Origin: Rhodospirillaceae bacterium
GTDB taxonomy: Bacteria > Pseudomonadota > Alphaproteobacteria > Rhodospirillales > Rhodospirillaceae
Assembly (NCBI GenBank): GCA_028822445.1
Contig: JAPKDQ010000006.1
Coordinates: forward strand, 1-64,000
DNA: 64,000 nt
Reading direction: 5' to 3'
Part shown: piece by piece, positions 55,809-64,000 of the stretch
Position numbering within the stretch: the stretch's first letter is position 1
Layout: every line of letters starts with the position of its first letter
The notes under the pieces: model-generated
Told to the model about the DNA's origin: nothing
What the model saw: only the letters and a program-made list of their open reading frames with translations
The model's database searches: none
Made by a program: the position numbers and the translations under genes

Positions 55809-57020
55809 ATGACCCTTGATGCGTGCACCTCTCCGCCTCTAGACATCTCGAACCTTCTTGAGCCTACTCAGACGGAGTTGGCGCGTCAGGGGTTTGTGAG
55901 CGCCTTGCGCAAGCATGTGATGGTGAATCTGTCATTAGATATGCATAAAGATTACGTTACCAACGTAAAGCCTACTTGTGTGGCGACCCATGGTCCTGAG
56001 TCAGTTACACCAAGAGACGTTAAGAATGCCATGGAGAAGCGATTGCTTTATCGTGTATGGAGTTCTCTGCGTTACAACGCCCAAGAAATGGTGTGGGCTT
56101 CGGTTCAAGGTGTTGTTGAACGCGCTCTTCCAAAGATGAACGAGCTCGCGAAGGACGCCGCAGACACTAATCCGGCTAGTGGGTCGTTGCGCCTGAACCC
56201 GAATCTAGAGATACCGAAATATGTTTCGGCACTTGATGTTCACTTAATGCCAGGTTGTTATCATACGGAGTATACGGATGACGACGTCGCTCAAGGAGCA
56301 GTGCAGTTTGCCGGAGGTGATGTCTTTCGCGGCGGGTTTCGCCACCGAAAGGGAAATCCAGGCGGTGTAGCGGAGTCTATCGCCAACTATCTCAAACTTA
56401 AGCACCCAGACTTTAAACCAAAACGTATCCTCGATATGGGATGCAATACTGGAAAGAACCTATTTCCGTACCTCGATGTTTATCCAGAAGCTGAGGCCCA
56501 CGGAGTTGATGTTGGCGCACCGTTACTTAGGTTTGGCCATGCTATGGCATCTCATGAAAACCGCGCCGTGCATTTTTCTCAGCAAAACGCGGAAGGTTTA
56601 GATTTTAAAGACGACAGCTTTGATATTGTGACGTCGAGCTTCTTCCTCCACGAACTACCTATTAAATCTATAAAAGCAATATTTGCTGAAGCATACCGCG
56701 TCCTAAGACCAGGTGGACTTATGGTGCATATGGAACTCCCGCCCAATTCAGAAGTCGACCCCTATTATGGCTTCTACCTAGATTGGGATACTGGTCCGAA
56801 TAATAACGAGCCATTCTATGCCCAGTTCCGCAATCAAGATGTTCTTGGCTTATGCGAAGATGTTGGTTTCGACGCGGAGCAGTGCATCAAGCTTCTAATC
56901 CCGAACTACGGTTCATTTGGATTAGAGAACTTTAAAGATTTTGTTAATGAACAGAGAGTAGCGCCGAAGCATGGTAATGGCGCTAGTTGGTTTATATTTG
57001 GAGCCTGGGTGCAGACCTAG
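55809..57020 (+). CDS. Class I SAM-dependent methyltransferase, more distant third member
   Basis: The 403-residue product shares the layout of the two genes upstream but is more diverged. It has a helical N-terminal domain, then LRLNPNLEIPKYVSALDVHL and MPGCYH at the place of the ARHEIH/PGGYVG segment. The core is LDMGCNTGKN at residues 208-217, then GVDVGAPLLRFGHAMA, FDIVTSSFFLHELP and EAYRVLRPGGLMVHMEL. The LELNPDLxIP-like motif before the core marks the three proteins as one family. The ATG follows the previous stop by 32 bases. A reading as a methyltransferase is firm, but the substrate is not recognisable. Confidence 0.85.
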   Translation: MTLDACTSPPLDISNLLEPTQTELARQGFVSALRKHVMVNLSLDMHKDYVTNVKPTCVATHGPESVTPRDVKNAMEKRLLYRVWSSLRYNAQEMVWASVQGVVERALPKMNELAKDAADTNPASGSLRLNPNLEIPKYVSALDVHLMPGCYHTEYTDDDVAQGAVQFAGGDVFRGGFRHRKGNPGGVAESIANYLKLKHPDFKPKRILDMGCNTGKNLFPYLDVYPEAEAHGVDVGAPLLRFGHAMASHENRAVHFSQQNAEGLDFKDDSFDIVTSSFFLHELPIKSIKAIFAEAYRVLRPGGLMVHMELPPNSEVDPYYGFYLDWDTGPNNNEPFYAQFRNQDVLGLCEDVGFDAEQCIKLLIPNYGSFGLENFKDFVNEQRVAPKHGNGASWFIFGAWVQT

Positions 57021-57321
57021 GGGATGAGTTAGGGGCTTCTAAGATCATAATCCTTAGATCCAGTGCCGCGTCTCGGTTCGGAATGGCAGCTACATACTCA
57101 GGGCTAGATAGGTACTCTTCGCAATTGAAAACACTTTGCTAAGACTTTATTTCAAGCTTTCTGACTAGTCTTGAGTGGATGGCTTTGGTTGCTATCGATA
57201 TATCTAGCCCCACGCTACATCGCTGACTGTTAGCTCTAGGCTACTGCACGGGTTTTGTGCATACAGAAGTGCCTTACTTATAAAGGTTGGGCCATTGAAT
57301 TAGAACGAGAGTGGGTTTTCC
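57021..57321. other. Intergenic region after the methyltransferase cluster
   Basis: A 301-base stretch with no credible gene. Only a short inverted repeat (TGCAC/GTGCA near 57245-57262) is seen, too weak to name. Confidence 0.4.
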
Positions 57322-58146
57322 ATGTCAAAATTACCTAAGCCGATCGTTTTCGAAGATGGTGCTATTCCTGTAACAGGCGGTGTGATTCATTACGTGTCTG
57401 GAGGAGAGGGCGAGCGAACGCTGGTCTTACTTCATAAGCTTGGTGGATGGGCTGCGGAGTGGCGCTGGGTCATGCAGATACTATCGACACGTATGCGGAT
57501 AGTAGCACTTGACCTAACCGGGCATGGTGAGTCGAAGATGGATGGGGTGCCGCCATTTATAGTAACGCAGGAAGAATTAGCGGCTCATGTGATGTCGGCG
57601 TTGGATACATTGGGTGAGAAACGCATTGCCATTGCTGGAAGCTCAATTGGTGGGTGCGTTGGAGCGGTATGTGCGGCATTTTGGCCAGAAAGGGTAACGT
57701 CTCTTATTACAGTGGGGTCTGCATTCGCAGCGGGAATAGCGCGCGCGAAACTTCAGGCTGATGCGGAGAAGGGGATTGCTAACGGTTTTTTTGATGTCGA
57801 TGAGAATCCAATGCCTCGCGACCCTTCTTATATGGAACGGGTGTTTGCTATGAGTAACCCGGCCCACATGGATGAAATGACGCTGAGCCGAAGGGCGGCT
57901 GGTCGTTGGATTCAACCTTGTGCAAGAGGAGTAGGGTTATACGATTATATCAGTATCTTACCTCGAATTCATGCTCCTGTCCTTATCGCGTCCGGTGCTA
58001 AAGGAAATTATGGCCGATTTGCTGATGATGCCATTCCTCTCATGAAAGATGCCCGATATGAGCCGATTGAGGGGGCTAGTGCGTTCCCGCATCAAGATAA
58101 ACCAGAGCAAACTGCGGTAGCGGTTATGTCGTTCCTTGGCGTATAG
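57322..58146 (+). CDS. Alpha/beta hydrolase with a canonical nucleophile
   Basis: The 274-residue product has the oxyanion segment LVLLHKLGGWAAEW near residue 34, where His-Lys-Leu-Gly replaces the common HGxxG. The dipeptide-turn ALDLTGHGES follows, then the nucleophile elbow GSSIG with Ser108. A C-terminal His257 lies in GASAFPHQDKPEQ. A complete triad is therefore likely, and esterase, lactonase or C-C hydrolase activity is possible. It is on the same strand as the methyltransferases, 301 bases downstream. A functional link is inference. No cofactor or substrate can be deduced. Confidence 0.87.
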   Translation: MSKLPKPIVFEDGAIPVTGGVIHYVSGGEGERTLVLLHKLGGWAAEWRWVMQILSTRMRIVALDLTGHGESKMDGVPPFIVTQEELAAHVMSALDTLGEKRIAIAGSSIGGCVGAVCAAFWPERVTSLITVGSAFAAGIARAKLQADAEKGIANGFFDVDENPMPRDPSYMERVFAMSNPAHMDEMTLSRRAAGRWIQPCARGVGLYDYISILPRIHAPVLIASGAKGNYGRFADDAIPLMKDARYEPIEGASAFPHQDKPEQTAVAVMSFLGV

Positions 58147-58186
58147 GCTGGCGCCATTACTAACTAACTTCGAGACGCTCTTCCTG

Positions 58187-58209
58187 ACGCCCTAGTACCG
58201 AAAGGGCGT
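58187..58209. repeat. Hairpin between convergent alpha/beta hydrolase genes
   Basis: ACGCCCT (58187-58193) and AGGGCGT (58203-58209) form a 7-bp stem with a 9-base loop between two convergent genes. There is no T-tract, so termination is uncertain. Confidence 0.35.
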
Positions 58210-58368
58210 GCCCGCCGCAGCAGGAAGGTCTGTTGAGAGTAGTGTCGCAATTAGTTAGTCCCAGAGTGCAGCGTTTAATCCAGCAATGTATTTGACCATA
58301 AAAGACACGGATCTGGGCAGGTAATCTTTTCGCCTGCGATAGCGGTGACGAAAAAACGCGTCATGCGT

Positions 58369-59181
58369 TTATGTTTTCGGTATGATGAACCCAGCTACTG
58401 CCGCGACCCATTCTTTGGGCATTTGATCCGTGATATCAATGCCCCCGCCCTGGAGTTCACAGAACTCGAAGTCAGGTCGCATGGCGTGGGCTTTCTTCGC
58501 GTGCTCGTAGATGATGTCACCGGTATTGATCATAATCATTGTGCGATGGTTGATCTTTGGAAGCGTAACGTTGTGGTCGTATGCGAAAGCAGCATTGTGG
58601 CCGTACCAGAAGGGTCCATAACCTTGTAATTGTTCGACCACGTAGCGCGTAACCAAGGCTGGGTCGGTGCCAGGTTCGGCCCATTGCCACCGCCGCGCAT
58701 ACAGTTCACTGAGGTGGGATCCGTCTTCCTTATGAACGAAGCCCTTTTCAAACTTATCGACGAACCCATTCCACTCAACAATCTCTTCAGGCGTGAACGG
58801 TGAGGGGCCATTGATGATCAGATTCTTGATGCGATCTGGAAACTGCAGGGAAACCTCAGTGGCAATAAGGCCTCCCGTGTGGTGCCCTAGTATGTTTGTT
58901 TTAGCGATACCGAGATCGTCGAGGACAGGCGGAATAGCGGTCGCATATTCCTCAACGGATGGAGTGTGATCTGGCTCGTCTGATAAACCGAAGCCTGGGG
59001 TATCAATGCCAACCGCTCTAATTCCGGCTTCTGCCAAAAGCGGATAAACGAGATCATATTGGCGTGATGTAATAGGTGCCTGGTGGCAAAGAATTAATGG
59101 CTCGCCGTCTCCGCCGGTATCTTGATAGTGCACCTGTCCGAAAGGACCATCGGTATAACCTCGACGGGGACGTGCCATCAT
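58369..59181 (-). CDS. Alpha/beta hydrolase-fold protein with an altered active site
   Basis: The 270-residue product has the standard fold landmarks LILCHQAPITSRQYD near residue 30, GIDTPGFGLSDEP, and a helix after the nucleophile elbow. The elbow reads GHHTG (residues 99-103), with His101 where Ser, Cys or Asp normally sits. The segment after the last strand is ELQGGGIDITDQMP, where the catalytic His of GGH is replaced by Ile. Either the protein has lost hydrolase activity or it uses another chemistry. GHHTG elbows recur in uncharacterised relatives I have seen, so it is probably not a sequencing error. GGAGA precedes two adjacent ATG codons (59181 and 59178). Confidence 0.83.
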   Translation of the reverse strand: MMARPRRGYTDGPFGQVHYQDTGGDGEPLILCHQAPITSRQYDLVYPLLAEAGIRAVGIDTPGFGLSDEPDHTPSVEEYATAIPPVLDDLGIAKTNILGHHTGGLIATEVSLQFPDRIKNLIINGPSPFTPEEIVEWNGFVDKFEKGFVHKEDGSHLSELYARRWQWAEPGTDPALVTRYVVEQLQGYGPFWYGHNAAFAYDHNVTLPKINHRTMIMINTGDIIYEHAKKAHAMRPDFEFCELQGGGIDITDQMPKEWVAAVAGFIIPKT

Positions 59182-59403
59182 GCATTCTCCAACTTGTTCG
59201 TTAAATTTTCTCCAGAGTATAATATTGTGTCTTTTAGGGTAGGTTTTTCTACCCGGATTCGAAATGATTTAAGCAGATCATTCAGGACCAATCGAAAGTG
59301 CCAATTCAAGATAATGGTAACTAGACACTTATTTTATGTGATGCTTGCAGTTCTCTAGCTAACAGGGTCATATCGCCCACTTTACTCCCTAGTTAGGTTT
59401 CTA

Positions 59404-60672
59404 GTGCCAGATTCTAGTCCCCAATTAATCAGCATAAGTACTCTCGAAGAGGGCGGAATACCTCTCCGGATCAGCGCAACCCTTTTCTACGCGGTGATGA
59501 TCATGGTCGTGGGGCAGGCTTTCCTATTCACGATACTTCCGCCAATTGGCCGCCAGGTTGGGATGGCTGACTATCAGATTGGCTTAGTGATGTCTGTGCA
59601 TGGGCTGTTCATGCTGTTCACCGGTCCAATGTGGGGTGCTGCAAGTGAAACGTGGGGTCGCCGTAGAGTTATAGTAATCGGAGGTGCCGTGTTCGCGGTA
59701 TCGGTGGTGTTGTTTGGCCTCATTGTGGATGCTGCCATAAGTGGACTGGTCTCGGGTATGGCTGTGCTTTGGATGCTGGTTGGCTCCCGGGCGCTGTTTG
59801 CCCTTGGGGCCGGGGCAGTAACGCCGTCGGCTATGGCGCTTGCCGCGGACATGTCCTCTCCGGCAATGCGTTTGCGTGCTATTTCGATGCTTACAGCTGC
59901 TACTAGCACAGGTGCAATACTTGGGCCCTCCGTATCAGCATTTTTCACAGGCTTCGGTTTATCGGCGCCCTTTTATATCATTTCAGTGGCTGGCGTTTTA
60001 GCCGTTGTTCTTGCACGTATTTTTCTTCCGAAAACTCGAGCATCTATTTCAGCATCTTCGGTACGCTATAGCCACCTCTTGAAAGGACCGATCTTAAAAA
60101 TCTCGATTAGTGCCGTGTGTTTTATGATTGGTACTTATGGAACATTTTCTGTCGTTGGATTCTTCGTTCAAGACCGATTTTCGTTGGACCCGGTTCCGGC
60201 CGCGCAGGCCATGGGCGTTGGTCTAATGTGTGCCGCGGCATCAAACGTCTTTGTTCAAGCTTTCCTCCTGAGGAGGATCAATCAAAGCGCGAAAGTGCTT
60301 ATCGTGATAGGCGTGTGCGTCACGCTTATATCAATAATATTACTTTGGTTTAGTGCTACGCAGACAATGTTTGTAATTGCGATGATGTGTAACGGTATGG
60401 GGCAGGGTTTTTCTATGCCTGCGATTAACACGTCTATGTCATTAGCGGCTGGACCTGATGCCCAAGGCAGACTGGCTGGTATCTCGACATCATGCCAGTC
60501 TATAGCCTTTCTCTTGGCTCCAGCGTCTGCTGCTGCCTTCTATCAAGTATATCCCTGGTTACCGTTTGCGAGCGGCGGTGTTGTTACCGTTATTGCACTA
60601 ATCCTCTTTCTTGGAACTCCAATCATTGATGGCCGGGTTCTCAAGACTGAATCAACATCAGCACGCGCTTAG
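59404..60672 (+). CDS. MFS transporter, drug-efflux-like
   Basis: The 422-residue product starts with GTG 59404 and has about 12 membrane segments. The motif-A region PMWGAASETWGRRRVIVIGG between segments 2 and 3 matches the proton-linked drug antiporter group (TetA-like), as does the motif-C-like GAILGPSVSAFF in segment 5. It faces away from the altered hydrolase gene and is followed after 2 bases by a second MFS gene. The pair probably exports small molecules. The substrate is unknown. Confidence 0.9.
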   Translation: MPDSSPQLISISTLEEGGIPLRISATLFYAVMIMVVGQAFLFTILPPIGRQVGMADYQIGLVMSVHGLFMLFTGPMWGAASETWGRRRVIVIGGAVFAVSVVLFGLIVDAAISGLVSGMAVLWMLVGSRALFALGAGAVTPSAMALAADMSSPAMRLRAISMLTAATSTGAILGPSVSAFFTGFGLSAPFYIISVAGVLAVVLARIFLPKTRASISASSVRYSHLLKGPILKISISAVCFMIGTYGTFSVVGFFVQDRFSLDPVPAAQAMGVGLMCAAASNVFVQAFLLRRINQSAKVLIVIGVCVTLISIILLWFSATQTMFVIAMMCNGMGQGFSMPAINTSMSLAAGPDAQGRLAGISTSCQSIAFLLAPASAAAFYQVYPWLPFASGGVVTVIALILFLGTPIIDGRVLKTESTSARA

Positions 60673-60674
60673 TC

Positions 60675-61934
60675 ATGGATGAGCCACCGGACTCACCTAC
60701 ACGACTGGAGGGTAAAACTCTATCGGGAGTTGACAGTGTAAGAGTGACGGGATTGGTAAGCCTAGCCCACCTCTACAGTCATTTCTTTTTCTTTGTGCTT
60801 CCACCGCTCTTCCCCCTCTTACGGGAAGACTTATCCGTCACTTACACGGAGTTGGGGCTGCTCATCGTTGTCTTTAATATCGTAAGCGCCTTAACACAGC
60901 TACCTATGGGAATGATCGTCGATAGACTAGATGCCCCTAAATTGTTGACAGCTGCTGTCGCGTTACAAGGTGTGTCGTTAATTCTGATGGGGTTAGCTCC
61001 CTCATATTGGGTGCTTTTAGTGATGATGATACCATGTGGACTAGCCAATGCCGTTTATCATCCTGCTGATTACTCAATTCTGAACAGGAGTGTCGCGCCG
61101 AATATGATGGGCCGTGCTTTCAGTATTCATACTGTCTCGGGTTTCGGTGGAAGCGCCCTCGCGCCATTGACGATGGTCGCTATAGCGGCAGCAGTGGGAT
61201 GGGAGTTCGCTGTCGCGGCCGTAGGCGTCGGTGGTCTAATAATAGCGGTCGTACTCCACGCATACGGCCATGTACTAGTAGAGCGCGTTGAGAGTGCTGG
61301 GGAGGAGCAAGAAGCAGAACGCGAAGGGCAAGTATCTCTTAAGCAAACAGCTCTTTTGTTAATGTCTTTGCCCATACTTATGGGGTTCGTCTTCTGGCTT
61401 TTTATCTCGGTCGCACATACCGGCGTGTCATATTTCTCTGTTGCAGCCTTTGATCAGATGTATGGGATGCACTTGGTCACAGCGAACTTAGCTCTAACTG
61501 CATTTCTTGCGGCGAGCAGTTTAGGTATTCTGGCAGGCGGAGTATTAAGTGATAAGACGAACAGACATGACCTTATTGCAATTTGCGGGACCATAATATC
61601 GGGTGTTGCGATTCTCGCCATGGGGATTCTCGACATGACTTTCTTTAGTGTTGCCATTGCCATGTGTATCGCTGGCTTTGGCTCTGGAATCACAGCGCCG
61701 TCACGGGACTTATTAGTGCGAGCAGTGACCCCCAAAAACGCTATGGGTACTGTTTTTGGTTTTGTCTCGACCGGACTTAATGTTGGCGGCGTTATTGCAC
61801 CGTTTGTATTTGGTTGGCTGTTAGATGCCGGACGTGGGGGAGAAGTATTCTTGATCGCCGGGGTGTTCCAGATAGGCATTATAGCAACTGTTATTGGAAT
61901 CAAGAGAGCGACCAAGGTCCAAGCTGGCGACTAG
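60675..61934 (+). CDS. MFS transporter, fosmidomycin-resistance-like group
   Basis: The 419-residue product has about 12 membrane segments. The first, VSLAHLYSHFFFFVLPPLFP, and TYTELGLLIVVFNIVSALTQ, then LPMGMIVDRL, resemble the Fsr subgroup of MFS transporters. It begins 2 bases after the previous MFS gene, and the two are probably cotranscribed. They are not close copies, so this is not a recent duplication. Fsr-like proteins have diverse substrates. The similarity does not establish fosmidomycin resistance. Confidence 0.88.
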   Translation: MDEPPDSPTRLEGKTLSGVDSVRVTGLVSLAHLYSHFFFFVLPPLFPLLREDLSVTYTELGLLIVVFNIVSALTQLPMGMIVDRLDAPKLLTAAVALQGVSLILMGLAPSYWVLLVMMIPCGLANAVYHPADYSILNRSVAPNMMGRAFSIHTVSGFGGSALAPLTMVAIAAAVGWEFAVAAVGVGGLIIAVVLHAYGHVLVERVESAGEEQEAEREGQVSLKQTALLLMSLPILMGFVFWLFISVAHTGVSYFSVAAFDQMYGMHLVTANLALTAFLAASSLGILAGGVLSDKTNRHDLIAICGTIISGVAILAMGILDMTFFSVAIAMCIAGFGSGITAPSRDLLVRAVTPKNAMGTVFGFVSTGLNVGGVIAPFVFGWLLDAGRGGEVFLIAGVFQIGIIATVIGIKRATKVQAGD

Positions 61935-62071
61935 CTATTTTGGATGTGTCAATCCGACTTTCGTTCAGAGCCGCACTGATAGATATAGAAAGCCTATAAT
62001 ATCCGCCTGTAAGTTTCTCTGTATGTTTACTGTGCAGCTTTCCATCATAAGTATTACTAATTTACGATTTC

Positions 62072-62929
62072 CTACTTAGCTAGGCGAGCACGAGGATCAG
62101 CATATTCTTTGGGGTATTGGTCCTTCATGTAGGCTTTCCAAGCTTCCGGCATATCCTCTATCGATTCAGCTTTTCGGCCAAACCCGCGAGAGGCGTAGTT
62201 CCCTGGATGGTCTCCCATGTTAAGCCACGATGGCCATGTATTTATGTCGGTAAAGGACTGAGTTGCAGACGCGCTCATGACATCTGGGTTGCTAATTTCG
62301 GCGATCGAGCCCTGGTAGGTGAACCAGTCATTAACCTGCGAGAGTTTCCCATCAGGTGTTTTTGGTTCCGATCTAAAGCCAGTGTCACCGCGACACCATA
62401 CATCATCTCCAATTACCCACGCCGGCCCAATTGCGCCATATTCGATCATGTCGTAGCCCTCGCGAGATGACCGGTAGTTTTCCAAACCGGCAATATCGTA
62501 GGCGCGGGTTGCAACCCTGACTGGAGGCTGCCGAACAGGTATCTTTTCTCCAGTAAACGGGTTGTTAAAAGTCTCAAGTAGGGCACCGCTCTCCAGCTCA
62601 GTATAAAAAATTGCATTCATAGTCTTTACCTCGAAACGCTTATCCTCCAGATCCCTAACGGAGGAGATGAACCCCACATTCATGTTCCAGAATGGGGTGA
62701 ACTTGCTATCGACGAGCCCACTTCGAACCGCTTGAATGAACCAAATCACGAGGCCGTCGTCAAACGTGTAGTTCAGCTTTCTATGAATGACATAAAGGTC
62801 GTCCGGGTTACTTGGGTCTAACTGTTTGGAATGAGGTACCGCTGAGGCCGGAGGTGACCTAAGAGCAGTCCCTGTTGATATTGCGATCGGTACTGCTCCG
62901 AGTACGCTAAGTGCTATTCTTCGCTCCAT
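62072..62929 (-). CDS. DUF1838 family protein, probably exported
   Basis: The 285-residue product begins MERRIALSVLGAVPIAISTG. The twin Arg and hydrophobic stretch suggest a Tat signal peptide, though the start is short. The body shows DUF1838 features: RKLNYTFDDGLVIWFIQAVR, FWNMNVGFIS, FNNPFTGEKIPVRQPP, and WPSWLNMGDHPGNYASRGFG near the C-terminus. The family is widespread in soil and marine bacteria but has no established function. A GTAGGAGA ribosome-binding site precedes the ATG. It converges on the MFS pair and is transcribed divergently from the nitrilase-like gene. Confidence 0.85.
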   Translation of the reverse strand: MERRIALSVLGAVPIAISTGTALRSPPASAVPHSKQLDPSNPDDLYVIHRKLNYTFDDGLVIWFIQAVRSGLVDSKFTPFWNMNVGFISSVRDLEDKRFEVKTMNAIFYTELESGALLETFNNPFTGEKIPVRQPPVRVATRAYDIAGLENYRSSREGYDMIEYGAIGPAWVIGDDVWCRGDTGFRSEPKTPDGKLSQVNDWFTYQGSIAEISNPDVMSASATQSFTDINTWPSWLNMGDHPGNYASRGFGRKAESIEDMPEAWKAYMKDQYPKEYADPRARLAK

Positions 62930-63122
62930 GAGCTTTCTCCTACATCTAGTCTAAGTATGTCTATCGAAACACAGGCCCTTGGTTAGTCCAAGACTAGTTT
63001 TCCTAACATAAGTAGAACGGCTAACTAGCGGACACTTTTCCAAAGTAGAGACAACGAATGCATAAGCTGAACTATCCTATTCCTCATATAAAGCTCAACT
63101 AGAGCGGTCAGGTACGAGACTA

Positions 63123-64000
63123 ATGAAAGGTTCACCGATGATTGATCCATGGCGCGCGACATGTATGCAGGTCTACACCCACATTCTCAACAGAGTCTCA
63201 ACCCGAGAAGATGCGATGGTGATAGTGAATAGGAGCCTAGACCGCTGGACCGAGTTAGTTGGAGCTGCGAAACGGAGCGACGAAAAACAAATCATGCTCT
63301 TTCCGGAGTTTGCTTTGCAGGGTTTTCCGATCCACGAAAGTTCAGAGGAGTGGATTGCGAAGGCTTGTTTTGAGATACCAGGTCCGGATACAGAACGGCT
63401 GCAGAAACTCGCACAGGATAATAATTGTTACATCGGCGCTAACAGTTACGAGATAGATCCGGAGTGGCCAGGTCGTTATTTTAACTGTTCGTACCTAATC
63501 GACGATACAGGCGAAATTATTTTAAAGTACCGCCGTATCAATACTGCGCACTCTGCTTCCCCGCATGATTTTCTAGATAAGTATCTCGATAAGTATGGGA
63601 TTGAGGGGATGTTCCCCGTCGCAAAAACGCCACTTGGAAACATCGGAATGATTCCCTGTGGCGAGATCATGTACCCTGAGGCAGCAAGGGCATTGGCCTT
63701 TCGTGGGGCAGAAGTAATTCTTCATCCAACCTCCGACTATGGCGCAGATGATAACTGGAGCTGGCAATCAGCAAAAAAAGTGCGTGCCTCGGAGAATATG
63801 GTTTATCTCATTTCAGCAAATGCTGGAGGGATGCCAGAGGCCTATCGCGGGATAAACGATATCGCCGGACAATCACGGATCTTTGATTGGGAGGGCCGAG
63901 TACTAACTCAGGGCCCATCACCAGGTGAATCGTTGCGTTGCTCGGCTCTGATTGACGTGGAGGCACTGCGCCGTGTCAGGTCTACGCGGGGAGGATTCAA
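63123..64000 (+). CDS. Nitrilase-superfamily amidohydrolase (3' end outside window)
   Basis: The frame opens at ATG 63123 (alternative ATG 63138, which has AAAGG 7 bases upstream) and is still open at the right edge after 292 codons. The carbon-nitrogen hydrolase triad is complete: Glu62 in MLFPEFALQGFP, Lys135 in IILKYRRIN, and Cys179 in GMIPCGEIMYPEAARALAFR. FRGAEVILHPTSDY and SENMVYLISANAGG are further family features. It hydrolyses an amide or nitrile bond, but the substrate class (aliphatic amidase, carbamoyl-putrescine hydrolase type or other) cannot be assigned. It lies downstream of the MFS and DUF1838 genes. Confidence 0.88.
   Translation, partial: MKGSPMIDPWRATCMQVYTHILNRVSTREDAMVIVNRSLDRWTELVGAAKRSDEKQIMLFPEFALQGFPIHESSEEWIAKACFEIPGPDTERLQKLAQDNNCYIGANSYEIDPEWPGRYFNCSYLIDDTGEIILKYRRINTAHSASPHDFLDKYLDKYGIEGMFPVAKTPLGNIGMIPCGEIMYPEAARALAFRGAEVILHPTSDYGADDNWSWQSAKKVRASENMVYLISANAGGMPEAYRGINDIAGQSRIFDWEGRVLTQGPSPGESLRCSALIDVEALRRVRSTRGGF

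Noticed and set aside
60675-61934. Fosmidomycin resistance gene protecting the Dxr encoded in the same window
   Set aside because: Similarity is only to the Fsr-like MFS subgroup, and the gene is 55 kb from dxr, so no functional link is supported.

Overview
The window reads as a chromosomal segment of an alphaproteobacterium, most like the Rhodospirillales and their uncultured marine relatives. The grounds are the unbroken order rpsB-tsf-pyrH-frr-uppS-cdsA-dxr-rseP-bamA-skp-lpxD-fabZ-lpxA-lpxI-lpxB facing gltA, then gltX, lexA, moeA, moaC, trpC, trpD and trpG. Further support comes from the recG/sdhE/mfd arrangement, the use of LpxI instead of LpxH, and two SOS boxes of the alphaproteobacterial type GTTC-N7-GTTC. 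Base composition by eye is near 50% GC. No sequence search was possible, so the taxonomic call is inference.

Region 1 (1-14132, + strand) is a growth and envelope superoperon: translation factors, UMP kinase, undecaprenyl diphosphate and CDP-diacylglycerol synthesis, the MEP-pathway enzyme Dxr, the RseP site-2 protease, BamA and Skp for outer-membrane proteins, and the lipid A genes. Region 2 (14415-26575, - strand) holds gltA, gltX, lexA, a trpGDC-moaC-moeA operon, a small secreted lectin-like protein and uvrA. Both lexA and uvrA have an SOS box. comEC, which usually lies between gltX and lexA in this neighbourhood, is absent, and trpE is not next to trpG.

Region 3 (26870-35830) carries a TonB-dependent receptor, an orphan ParA-like ATPase, ssb (with a DnaA box and a palindrome upstream), gyrA, coaD, a periplasmic cyclophilin, tRNA-Lys and a small GIY-YIG protein. 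Region 4 (35865-49230) has a secreted trypsin-like protease with two related C-terminal modules, a Gld-type ABC-2 exporter cassette (ATPase, permease, GldG-like protein, DUF4340 protein), recG, sdhE and mfd.

Region 5 (49742-64000) is accessory: a SulP transporter, an orphan peptide-type solute-binding protein, three consecutive class I SAM methyltransferases, two alpha/beta hydrolases, two MFS transporters, a DUF1838 protein and the start of a nitrilase-family amidohydrolase. Two features stand out. The methyltransferase cluster includes two close paralogues, only one with a twin-arginine signal peptide. One alpha/beta hydrolase has His where the nucleophile Ser should be and no evident catalytic His. 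This region is the best candidate for an undescribed small-molecule modification or export system, but its substrate cannot be read from the sequence.
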